A stretch of DNA of 5,993 nt, from positions 1 to 5,993 of the forward strand of contig CAZESH010000272.1 in the NCBI GenBank assembly GCA_964514665.1, in the 5' to 3' direction. This stretch comes from CAZESH01 sp964514665. Lineage in GTDB: Bacteria > Bacillota > Bacilli > Paenibacillales > KCTC-25726. Made by a program: the position numbers and the translations under genes. This document shows, piece by piece, positions 1 to 5,732 of the stretch. Numbering within the stretch: position 1 is the stretch's first letter; the number at the start of each line of letters is the position of its first letter. The notes beneath the pieces were generated by a model, which saw nothing but the letters and a program-made list of their open reading frames with translations, ran no database searches and was not told the origin of the DNA.

Positions 1-125
1 ACAAAGAGGCATTGATCAAGGCCGCGGGTAACGACGAACATCGGACCGAGGGTATCGCGGAATTTGGCCGGGATAATGATGCGGCCTTTTTCATCGATGG
101 CATGCTGATACTCTCCCATGAACAT
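1..125 (-). CDS. mraZ: MraZ transcriptional regulator, N-terminal 41 residues (cut by window edge)
   Basis: Reading from 125 downward gives MFMGEYQHAIDEKGR, then IIIPAKFRD and VVTRGLDQCLF. This is the signature N-terminus of MraZ, an AbrB-like (SpoVT-AbrB fold) DNA-binding protein of about 140-150 residues that is the first gene of the dcw cell-division and wall cluster. The protein is known to bind direct repeats upstream of its own operon. The ATG at 125-123 is chosen over the in-frame ATG at 119-117 because the family normally starts MFMGEY and because an AAGGGG ribosome binding site lies at 141-136, 10 nt upstream. Only the 5' end is present; rsmH, ftsL and a penicillin-binding protein gene would be expected beyond position 1. 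The identification is firm despite the short length because the motif is very conserved. Confidence 0.95.
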   Translation of the reverse strand, partial: MFMGEYQHAIDEKGRIIIPAKFRDTLGPMFVVTRGLDQCLF

Positions 126-144
126 CGCCTCGTCACCCCTTCCA

Positions 145-180
145 CCCTAATCTACCACTTTGCCCCACTTTTCACCACTA
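145..180 (-). promoter_or_regulatory. Probable MraZ operator: three AGTGG direct repeats with 10-bp period
   Basis: On the minus strand AGTGG occurs at 179-175, 169-165 and 159-155, exactly 10 bp apart. The second and third copies are extended to AAAGTGG. A degenerate fourth unit (TAGGG) falls in register at 149-145. E. coli MraZ is known to bind TGGG-type repeats spaced one helical turn apart, and Mycoplasma MraZ binds AAAGTG-type repeats, so the core, the period and the position 30-55 bp upstream of the mraZ start all fit autoregulation. The repeats are seen directly; the assignment to MraZ rests on family knowledge. Confidence 0.75.
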
Positions 181-183
181 TTA

Positions 184-212
184 TTTGAATATTCGCCACC
201 ACAAAAAAAAAT
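184..212 (-). promoter_or_regulatory. Weak candidate mraZ promoter
   Basis: The 70-nt gap between the lipoprotein terminator and the mraZ operator must hold any dedicated mraZ promoter. The best sigma-A-like match is a poor TTTTGT -35 followed 17 nt later by TAATAG, which overlaps the first operator repeat. No strong hexamer pair is visible, so the exact position is uncertain. Confidence 0.2.
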
Positions 213-231
213 CCTGCTCCCATAAGCAGGA
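203..231 (-). terminator. Intrinsic terminator of the lipoprotein gene
   Basis: On the minus strand a 7-bp stem (TCCTGCT pairing with AGCAGGA, at 231-225 and 218-212) with a 6-nt loop is followed directly by nine T residues (211-203). It begins 47 nt past the lipoprotein stop codon. The other flank (234-255) is T-rich on the plus strand, so the hairpin could act in both directions, but no plus-strand gene is present to need it. It separates the lipoprotein transcript from mraZ. Confidence 0.9.
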
Positions 232-278
232 AATTTTATTTTTTTTATTTTTAAATCAGACAGAAATGTTGGTTTTTG

Positions 279-1346
279 TCAGTCGGATTTGCCCGAATCA
301 TCCGGATTAAGGGTATTATGTGTCGTGTAATGAGATTTTGTCCGGTATTTTCGGTAAATTGCGACAGCAAGGAAGGCGATGATCGCGATCGGAATCAAGA
401 TCGGAAGTGCGCCTGCGACAAACACGATAAAACCTGTTGCGAAGCCGTACATCCAGTTCATGCTCGTCTTCATTGCAAACAATGCTCGTTCAGCCAAGCT
501 TTTCTTTGCAGAATCAGCGGTAAACGGTCCGTCGCCCACACGCTGATACACTCTCAACTCTACTGTGGAAAAAGCGACGTTTTGATCGAGATAGCGGATT
601 TTTCCTTTGAGCTGTTCGATCTCTTCCTGAACCGAGGCCAGTTGATTGGAAAATTTAAGCAGATCGTCGACCTTCTGGGCCTTATCCATGAATGTCAGGA
701 GCCTTTGCTCCACAACCTGCTTTGCCTTCAAACGGGCGGACAAATCCACATACTGCTCGGTCACGTCCTGCCCCTGCACGCTGCGCTGCAAGGAGACAGG
801 CTTCATTTGCTCCAACTGCTGGATAAAGGAGAAGAAACCGGAGGAAGGAATTTTAAGCACAAAGGTGCCGCCTTCTTCGTGCAGCGTCTTGCTGTCGGAA
901 AACTGCAGGACGTATCCGCCGGACAGCGCCGTTTTGTCGCGAATCTGTGTTTGCGCATCGGCATAATCCTTCACTTCCATCGTCAGATTGGCATGATAGA
1001 TCAGCTTGCGATCGAATCCGTCCGCGATTTGCGACGTATTTCCGCTGCCATCGGACGATACCGATTCTGCCGGCGGCTGTACATTATTGTCGAGATTCAT
1101 TCCGGTTGCGGCGGTAAATTTGCCGTATTGATCCGCGGCTTTCATCTCACTTGAAGAGCCGGAGCCCTGTGCCGAATCTGCCGTGCTGCCGCTGTCCGCG
1201 GACAGTGCGATCTCCGGCACGGCTTGCTTGGAATCCGTGGAAGCCGCATTGCGGGACGATTGCTTTGAAGACGAGCAAGCAGACAGCACAGTGACCGCAA
1301 GCAGCATCGTCACGACCAGCAATCCCCATTTTTTGCCCTTCTGCAT
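279..1346 (-). CDS. DUF4349-family membrane-anchored lipoprotein
   Basis: A 355-residue exported protein of unknown function. Residues 1-24 are a lipoprotein signal: MQKGK basic start, hydrophobic core, then lipobox L21-S-A-C24, with Cys24 as the expected lipidation site. Residues 25-110 are a low-complexity Ser/Ala/Gly/Asp linker. From about 113 (RKLIYHANLTMEV) to 267 the sequence matches the DUF4349 pattern: a small alpha/beta unit, the VTEQYVDLSARLKAK motif (195-209), a coiled-coil stretch (about 200-253) and a closing strand. One transmembrane helix (about 303-331) is followed by a basic, cytoplasmic tail. Both ends would thus be tied to the membrane. The start at 1346 is preferred over an in-frame ATG at 1391 because it begins the signal peptide and has AAGGGGG at 1362-1356, 9 nt upstream. 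That ribosome binding site is buried in a strong hairpin. Terminator follows; likely monocistronic. Confidence 0.88.
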   Translation of the reverse strand: MQKGKKWGLLVVTMLLAVTVLSACSSSKQSSRNAASTDSKQAVPEIALSADSGSTADSAQGSGSSSEMKAADQYGKFTAATGMNLDNNVQPPAESVSSDGSGNTSQIADGFDRKLIYHANLTMEVKDYADAQTQIRDKTALSGGYVLQFSDSKTLHEEGGTFVLKIPSSGFFSFIQQLEQMKPVSLQRSVQGQDVTEQYVDLSARLKAKQVVEQRLLTFMDKAQKVDDLLKFSNQLASVQEEIEQLKGKIRYLDQNVAFSTVELRVYQRVGDGPFTADSAKKSLAERALFAMKTSMNWMYGFATGFIVFVAGALPILIPIAIIAFLAVAIYRKYRTKSHYTTHNTLNPDDSGKSD

Positions 1347-1355
1347 AAATAATAA

Positions 1356-1401
1356 CCCCCTTATATCTTGCGTCTTATCTACTAAACGCAAGCAAAGGGG
1401 G
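1356..1401 (-). promoter_or_regulatory. Hairpin sequestering the lipoprotein ribosome binding site
   Basis: In the minus-strand RNA, CCCCCUU (1401-1395) pairs perfectly with AAGGGGG (1362-1356), and CUUGCGU (1392-1386) pairs perfectly with ACGCAAG (1373-1367). A small internal loop (2 nt against 4 nt) separates the two helices, and a 12-nt apical loop (1385-1374) closes the structure. The second strand of the outer helix is the entire Shine-Dalgarno sequence of the lipoprotein gene, 9 nt from its ATG. The pairing is seen in the sequence; the regulatory role (translational switch, leader-peptide coupling or temperature response) is inferred. Confidence 0.7.
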
Positions 1402-1476
1402 AAAAGTTACAATCTGCCATTCACTGATAGGAGCAAGTCCGACGAATGGGTTTAAGTGAATATTATTCAAAGTCAT
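1375..1476 (-). CDS. Possible 33-codon leader peptide upstream of the lipoprotein gene
   Basis: ATG at 1476-1474 opens a 33-residue frame (MTLNNIHLNPFVGL at the start, FPPLLAFSR at the end) that stops with TAA at 1377-1375. No family is recognised. Its interest is positional: it reads through both 5' arms of the hairpin that hides the lipoprotein ribosome binding site and terminates in the apical loop, so a translating ribosome would unzip the structure. Against it, the ribosome binding site is only GGGAG with an 8-nt spacer, and a frame this short can arise by chance. It could equally be untranslated leader RNA. Confidence 0.25.
   Translation of the reverse strand: MTLNNIHLNPFVGLAPISEWQIVTFPPLLAFSR
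1383..1411 (-). promoter_or_regulatory. Possible ECF-sigma-type promoter for the lipoprotein gene (weak)
   Basis: The minus strand has TGTAAC at 1411-1406 and CGTTTA at 1388-1383, 17 nt apart, loosely resembling the TGTAAC/CGWC pattern of extracytoplasmic-function sigma factors in Bacillus. A transcript starting just downstream would lack the 5' arms of the ribosome-site hairpin and so be freely translated. Such short motifs occur often by chance. Confidence 0.15.
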
Positions 1477-1531
1477 GTAGATAGCTCCCGAGGATATAGA
1501 TTTAAGCGCGCGGATCTATCGGATTGCCATA

Positions 1532-1615
1532 AAAAGAGAGGTGAGGGTTGCGATTTTTTTACACATCCTTGCCGGAAAGTAACGGAACCTGAATCGGAAC
1601 CCTCACCTCCCTTTT
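1532..1615 (-). terminator. Long imperfect inverted repeat, possible terminator of the bshC-ahcY operon
   Basis: Positions 1615-1593 and 1554-1532 form a 23-position stem. In minus-strand RNA 22 positions pair, one of them a G-U wobble, leaving a single C-C mismatch; the core is GAGGTGAGGGTT against AACCCTCACCTC. The plus-strand version has two mismatches (A-C and G-G), so the minus strand is the better folder. A CTCTTTTT tract closes the 3' arm, as in intrinsic terminators, and the structure starts about 104 nt past the ahcY stop codon. The 38-nt loop, which carries a second GGTTCCG copy, is far larger than normal for a terminator, so a structured RNA or a dispersed palindromic repeat remains possible. 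Confidence 0.5.
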
Positions 1616-1718
1616 CGGCTAAATCAGAAAGCACGCAGCCCTATATCTTTGGGAGCACACCCAAACATAACGCAATTTGAATAAAAATTCACGATTTTAA
1701 TTTCGTCGGACAGGCAAC

Positions 1719-2981
1719 CTAGTGGGCCTGCCAGCTTTGCAAATAGATGCGCTGCTCCTCCGACAGTTTGTCGATCGACATGCCCAGCGATTCCAGCTTG
1801 TAGCGGGCGACCGTTTCATCGAGCTCATACGGCATATCCAGTACACGGCTGCCGATTTTTTCATACCGGTCGTTGACATATTTTAGCGCCATCGCCTGCA
1901 GCGCAAACGTCATATCCATAATTTCCGCGGGATGACCGTCTCCGGCAGCGAGATTGACCAGTCTGCCTTCGGCCAGCAAATAGATTTTCCGTCCGTCGTG
2001 CAATTGGTACTCTTCGATATTCCTGCGCACCGTTCGCTTGGAAACGGAGAGCGCTTCAAGCTCGGGTTTGTTCACTTCCACGTCGAAGTGGCCGGCGTTG
2101 GACAGCACAGCCCCGTCCTTCATCAGTTTGTAGTGCTCTCCACGAATGACATCGCGGTTGCCGGTGACGGTCACGAAAAAATCGCCATGCTTTGCCGCTT
2201 CACTCATCGGCATCACGCGGAAGCCGTCCATGTAGGCCTCAACCGCTTTGATCCCGTCAATTTCCACCACGATCACGTTTGCTCCGAACCCCTTGGCGCG
2301 CATCGCCACCCCTTTGCCGCACCAGCCGTATCCGCCGACGACGACAGTCTTGCCGGCCACGACCAGATTGGTCGTACGGTTGATCCCGTCCCAAACGGAC
2401 TGCCCGGTGCCGTAGCGGTTGTCAAACAAGTATTTGCAGTAAGCATCGTTCACGGCGACCACCGGAAACTGCAAGCTGTCTTCCTTTTCCATCGACTTCA
2501 GCCGCAAAATGCCGGTTGTCGTTTCTTCCGCGCCTCCGCGCACCTGCGGAAGCAAATCGCGGCGCTCGGAATGAAGAATGGAAACGAGGTCTCCGCCATC
2601 GTCAATAATCAAATCCGGCTTTGTCTCCAGAGCTTTAATCAGCAATTCCTTATATTCGGTCTCGCCGGGATTGTATTTGGCATAAACGGTAATGCCGTCT
2701 TCGACCAAAGCGGCGCATACGTCATCCTGTGTGGAGAGCGGGTTGCTGCCGGTAATCGTCACTTCGGCGCCGCCTGCTTTGACGACTTTGGCCAAATAAG
2801 CGGTCTTCGCCTCCAAATGCAGCGAAATCGTGACCTTCAAGCCTTTAAACGGCTGTTCCTGCTCAAACTGCTCGCGAATGCGGTTTAACACCGGCATATG
2901 CGCTTTAACCCAATCAATTTTCAAATGTCCCTCGGGAGCAAGAGCAATATCCTTAATGATGCTTTTCTCGGCAGTATTCAT
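1719..2981 (-). CDS. ahcY: Adenosylhomocysteinase (S-adenosyl-L-homocysteine hydrolase)
   Basis: A 420-residue cytosolic NAD-dependent enzyme that splits S-adenosylhomocysteine into adenosine and homocysteine, removing the inhibitory product of methyltransferases. All catalytic residues known from the family are in place: His55 (SLHLEAKTA), Asp131 (DDGGD), Glu153 (AEETTTG), Lys183 and Asp187 (KYLFDNRYGTGQS) and His298 (NAGHFDVEV). The central Rossmann NAD site is G217-Y-G-W-C-G222 with acidic Glu240 after the second strand. Length and the C-terminal EEQRIYLQSW match the short bacterial/archaeal subgroup without the insertion seen in proteobacterial enzymes. Residues 240-244 read EIDGI where EIDPI or EVDPI is usual. 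Start: ATG with AAAGGAA at 2996-2990. It begins 18 nt after the bshC stop, so it is cotranscribed with bshC. Bacillus subtilis instead uses a nucleosidase plus LuxS for this step. Confidence 0.97.
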   Translation of the reverse strand: MNTAEKSIIKDIALAPEGHLKIDWVKAHMPVLNRIREQFEQEQPFKGLKVTISLHLEAKTAYLAKVVKAGGAEVTITGSNPLSTQDDVCAALVEDGITVYAKYNPGETEYKELLIKALETKPDLIIDDGGDLVSILHSERRDLLPQVRGGAEETTTGILRLKSMEKEDSLQFPVVAVNDAYCKYLFDNRYGTGQSVWDGINRTTNLVVAGKTVVVGGYGWCGKGVAMRAKGFGANVIVVEIDGIKAVEAYMDGFRVMPMSEAAKHGDFFVTVTGNRDVIRGEHYKLMKDGAVLSNAGHFDVEVNKPELEALSVSKRTVRRNIEEYQLHDGRKIYLLAEGRLVNLAAGDGHPAEIMDMTFALQAMALKYVNDRYEKIGSRVLDMPYELDETVARYKLESLGMSIDKLSEEQRIYLQSWQAH

Positions 2982-2999
2982 AACGCATCTTCCTTTCTC

Positions 3000-4634
3000 T
3001 TACAAATACACGATTTTATGTTTTCCGTTTGGCTCCAAAGCCGCTTCCAGCAAAGCATTGAGCCAATCCAGACCGTAACGGTTTATATAAACAAGTACAT
3101 TATACACTCGATCCTGCGGTTTTTCCATCGGCACAATCGTCGTTTTGACCCGATCAAGCTGCCGCAGCGAAGCTTCATATTGCGATTGGAAGGCATCGAC
3201 TGCACGGTGCTGCAAAAAATCAACCTGTTCCAGCACCTTCTGCAGATTGGCGGCGCCCATTTTGCTCATACCGGGGTTGATTTCCCCAACCAACTTCAGC
3301 AATGGACTGTATAGATCAGCGAACTGGCGTTTAACCTCGGCAAAACGATCCTCCAAGTGATAGCTGTCCTGCGCCGCCAGCCATTGCTGCCTCCAATCCT
3401 CGAAACGCAGAGCGGCATCTTCAAAGGAAATTGCAAATTTGTTCATTTGCTTTTGCACGGTGCCTTCCACCAGCGTGATCTCCATCCGCGGCACAATGAT
3501 CGGCTGCTTCAAGCCCAGCTGGGCAAACGCGCTTCTCGTTTGCGCCGAATAGGCAATTTCCCCTTGTCCCAGCACGGTGCACAACACCGGAAACACGTAA
3601 TCCTGCATGAGCGGCCGGGTAAAAACATTATTGCTGAAACGGAGCGGATCGCTTTTCGCCATGCCGACAAGCTCATCTTTATCGAAGGAAAGCTCACCTT
3701 TTTTATCCGTAAACCGCTCTCCGTCGCTCCTCAGCAAAATCCGTTCTCCTTGGTCGATATAGAAAAGGTTGACATTCTGTTCGCCGACAGCCGCCTGCGG
3801 AGCGTAGCCTTGCCCGCTCAACGCTTGCGTAGCCTCCATGAGAGAACGATTCAGCTCCAAGTGTTCGTCGATCATGCGTTCGAACATCGCAGTCTCCAGC
3901 GCTCGCAGCCGGGGATCGTCGGCATCGATCATCACCAAACCGTAGCTTTCGAACAACCAATGCATCATCCTCGCGAAGAAATCCGACAAGCTTGCGGAAC
4001 GCTCGGCAAAGCGGCGCAGCCGGGCCACAATGTCCGGCTTGAATTCCGTGTCGGCAAGCGTATCTTGCAAAGCGTCGATAATTTCCTTCCAAACCGCCGA
4101 GTCGACCTCGAGGCGGCTGATTGGGGAACGGCCCGACGGCTCAAGGGGAAGCGTCAGCTTTTCCAGCGTATTCTCCCTGGAAAGCACATGACAGTGGTTG
4201 ACCTCGTCAAAATCGTGATCTTCACCGGCAATCCAAAAAACGGGAATCACCGGGCGGTTCCATCTCTTCTCCATGCGGGCGGCCGTTTGAATGATCGTTA
4301 CAGCCTTATGTATGCAGTACAGCGGTCCAGTGAACAAGCCCGCCTGCTGGCCTCCGATGACAACGGAGGCTTGCGGGGAGCGAAGCCGCTCGATGTTATG
4401 GAGCGTCCGTTCAGGAGCTTCGGTACGATTATTATAATGAAGCAAAGCCGCGACGAGGCGATCCCTTTCGACCCGCGTCGAGCCGCTTTCATCCAGCCAT
4501 TGCAGCCGACCCCCGAATTCCTCCTCCTGCCAAGGATTATATTCAAAAAAGCGGGAAACTCGTTCAAACTCCAATATGTAATGTTCGGACAGCTTTTGTC
4601 TGAACGGCCAAGCGAATTGTTCTATCCTTGCCAT
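3000..4634 (-). CDS. bshC: BshC, putative cysteine-adding enzyme of bacillithiol synthesis
   Basis: A 544-residue cytosolic protein, close to the roughly 540 residues of the Bacillus enzyme (formerly YllA). BshC is held to attach cysteine to glucosaminyl-malate, the last step in making bacillithiol, the main low-molecular-weight thiol of many Firmicutes. Diagnostic segments are GGQQAGLFTGPLYCIHK (94-110; most relatives have TGQQAG), the FWIAGEDHDFDEVNH block (133-147) of the Rossmann-like core, the VLCTVLGQGEIAY block (350-362), a long helical, probably coiled-coil region (about 423-500) that in the family mediates dimerisation, and a conserved QDRVYNVLVYINRYG tail (507-521). The start at 4634 has an ideal AAAGGAGG (4651-4644) with a 9-nt spacer. 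A strong promoter lies about 80 nt upstream, and ahcY follows 18 nt downstream. In Bacillus bshC adjoins mraZ; here two genes intervene. Confidence 0.96.
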   Translation of the reverse strand: MARIEQFAWPFRQKLSEHYILEFERVSRFFEYNPWQEEEFGGRLQWLDESGSTRVERDRLVAALLHYNNRTEAPERTLHNIERLRSPQASVVIGGQQAGLFTGPLYCIHKAVTIIQTAARMEKRWNRPVIPVFWIAGEDHDFDEVNHCHVLSRENTLEKLTLPLEPSGRSPISRLEVDSAVWKEIIDALQDTLADTEFKPDIVARLRRFAERSASLSDFFARMMHWLFESYGLVMIDADDPRLRALETAMFERMIDEHLELNRSLMEATQALSGQGYAPQAAVGEQNVNLFYIDQGERILLRSDGERFTDKKGELSFDKDELVGMAKSDPLRFSNNVFTRPLMQDYVFPVLCTVLGQGEIAYSAQTRSAFAQLGLKQPIIVPRMEITLVEGTVQKQMNKFAISFEDAALRFEDWRQQWLAAQDSYHLEDRFAEVKRQFADLYSPLLKLVGEINPGMSKMGAANLQKVLEQVDFLQHRAVDAFQSQYEASLRQLDRVKTTIVPMEKPQDRVYNVLVYINRYGLDWLNALLEAALEPNGKHKIVYL

Positions 4635-4688
4635 ATTCCGCCGCCTCCTTTAACTTCACCTTTCAGCATACGCCAATCAACATTTTTC

Positions 4689-4717
4689 ATTGTACACATC
4701 CACGGGAAAAACGTCAA
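4689..4717 (-). promoter_or_regulatory. Sigma-A promoter of the bshC-ahcY operon
   Basis: The minus strand carries TTGACG (4717-4712), a 17-nt spacer, and TACAAT (4694-4689), five of six matches to consensus in each hexamer at ideal spacing. Transcription should start near 4682, giving a leader of about 48 nt before the bshC ATG, with the ribosome binding site inside it. The -35 box directly abuts the T-run of the upstream terminator. Confidence 0.88.
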
Positions 4718-4752
4718 AAGCAAAGACCGTTCGCGCCTGCGAACAGCCTTTG
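4716..4752 (-). terminator. Intrinsic terminator of the oppD-oppF operon
   Basis: Positions 4752-4739 pair with 4734-4721 around a 4-nt loop. In minus-strand RNA all 14 positions pair if two G-U wobbles are counted (core GUUCGC/GCGAAC, outer CAAAG/CUUUG). The stem is followed by CTTTT, a short T-run whose last two bases are the start of the bshC -35 box. It begins 23 nt past the oppF stop codon. The T-run is weak, so termination may be partial. Confidence 0.75.
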
Positions 4753-4775
4753 CCTGAAAACAGCAAGATGCTTTT

Positions 4776-5732
4776 TTATGCGTAATGACACGCCGCCCAG
4801 TGTCCCGGTCTGATTTCCGCAAATTCCGGTTCCACGCTTGCGCATTTCTCCGTTGCCGCCGGACAGCGGGTGCGAAAATGACAGCCGCTCGGCGGAGAGA
4901 TCGGACTCGGAATATCCCCGCTCAGCACAATCCGCTCGCGGGCCGCCTCAATTTCCGGATCGGGAATCGGGATAGCCGACAGCAGCGCCTGTGTGTAAGG
5001 ATGCAGCGGATTAGCGTATACCTCTTCACTGGGGGCAAGCTCGACCATCTTGCCCAAATACATCACCGCTACCCTGTCGCTGATATGCTTGACCATCGAC
5101 AGATCATGAGCGATGAACAAATAGGTAAGTCCCAACTTCCGCTGCAGATCCTGCAGCAGGTTGACCACCTGCGCCTGGATGGAGACGTCCAAAGCGGAGA
5201 TCGGTTCATCGCAAATAATAAATTTCGGATTCACCGCCAATGCCCTGGCGATGCCGATTCTTTGCCGCTGCCCTCCAGAAAACTCGTGGGGGTAGCGCGT
5301 CGCATGATCCGGGTTCAAGCCGACCAGATCAAGCAGCTCTTCGACGCGTTTTTTTCGCTCGGTCCTGCTTCCCGCCAAACTGTGAATATCCAATGCCTCG
5401 CCGATCGTGTCGGTGATTGTCATCCGCGGATTCAAGGAGGCGTAAGGGTCTTGGAAAATCATTTGGATTTCCCGGCGCAGTGCCTTCATCTTCGAGGAGG
5501 AAAGGGCGTATATGTTCGTTCCCTTATACTTCATCGTTCCCGCCGTCGGTTCATAAAGTCTCAGCATCGTACGGCCGGCTGTCGACTTTCCGCAGCCGGA
5601 TTCGCCGACCATGCCGAGCGTCTCCCCCGCTTGAATACGTAAGCTGATATCATTAACCGCTTTTAGCGTGAGTCCATGTCCAACATGAAAAAACTTCTTC
5701 AGATGCTCCACTTCCACTAATGGTTGGCTCAT
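4776..5732 (-). CDS. oppF: Oligopeptide/dipeptide ABC transporter ATPase, OppF/DppF type
   Basis: A 318-residue ATPase of a peptide importer, acting on the inner face of the membrane with an OppD-type partner and two permeases. Motifs: Walker A GESGCGKST (43-51), Q-loop Gln94 (FQDPYASLNP), signature SGGQRQR (152-158), Walker B FIICDEP (171-177), D-loop SALD (179-182), switch His209. The C-terminal oligopeptide-transporter domain starts at HPYTQALLSAIP (244-255) and carries four cysteines (284, 290, 297, 315; C-X5-C-X6-C-X17-C) of the type that bind an iron-sulfur cluster in some DppD-like proteins. The start at 5732 is chosen because it lies in an ATGA overlap with the upstream gene, has GGGAGGGG just upstream, and gives MSQPLVEVEHLKK, the normal family start. 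A more upstream ATG at 5783 would lie inside oppD. Substrate (opp, dpp or app) cannot be told from the sequence. Confidence 0.93.
   Translation of the reverse strand: MSQPLVEVEHLKKFFHVGHGLTLKAVNDISLRIQAGETLGMVGESGCGKSTAGRTMLRLYEPTAGTMKYKGTNIYALSSSKMKALRREIQMIFQDPYASLNPRMTITDTIGEALDIHSLAGSRTERKKRVEELLDLVGLNPDHATRYPHEFSGGQRQRIGIARALAVNPKFIICDEPISALDVSIQAQVVNLLQDLQRKLGLTYLFIAHDLSMVKHISDRVAVMYLGKMVELAPSEEVYANPLHPYTQALLSAIPIPDPEIEAARERIVLSGDIPSPISPPSGCHFRTRCPAATEKCASVEPEFAEIRPGHWAACHYA

Larger units (their letters stand above)
1347..1718 (-). other. 372-nt gene-free stretch between ahcY and the lipoprotein gene
   Basis: No convincing protein gene of normal size is present on either strand. It contains, in transcription order, small hairpins just past the ahcY stop (including 6-bp TTTGGG/CCCAAA arms at 1648-1653 and 1660-1665), the long inverted repeat at 1615-1532, the possible leader ORF at 1476-1375, and the ribosome-site hairpin at 1401-1356. 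Within the leader ORF, two short helices compete for the same bases: 1449-1444 with 1422-1417, and 1461-1456 with 1424-1419. No clear sigma-A promoter for the lipoprotein gene is visible. Confidence 0.6.

Noticed and set aside
276..1154. Open frame of 292 codons on the plus strand
   Set aside because: Antisense to the DUF4349 lipoprotein, whose signal peptide, lipobox, domain and membrane helix are all intact on the minus strand.
1709..1732. Hairpin over the ahcY stop codon (7-bp outer stem with bulge) as the main terminator
   Set aside because: The pairing is real, but it is not followed by a T-run and includes the stop codon, so it is at most a weak 3'-end structure.
1932..2888. Open frame of 318 codons on the plus strand
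   Set aside because: It lies antisense to the fully conserved ahcY gene, has no recognisable domain, and reflects the codon bias of the minus-strand gene.
4635..4682. SAM or SAH riboswitch in front of bshC-ahcY
   Set aside because: The predicted leader is only about 48 nt and has no paired architecture; too short for the SAM riboswitches found in Firmicutes, and no terminator or anti-terminator pair lies in it.
3357..4757. Open frame of 466 codons on the plus strand
   Set aside because: Antisense shadow of bshC extending into its promoter; no family resemblance and no supporting ribosome binding site.
4622..4822. 66-codon minus-strand frame spanning the bshC promoter
   Set aside because: It overlaps the oppF end, the terminator and the promoter, and its composition (Arg-rich start, GGGG end from the ribosome binding site) is that of non-coding DNA.
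4785..5642. Open frame of 285 codons on the plus strand
   Set aside because: Antisense to the oppF-like ATPase, which has every ABC motif in order.
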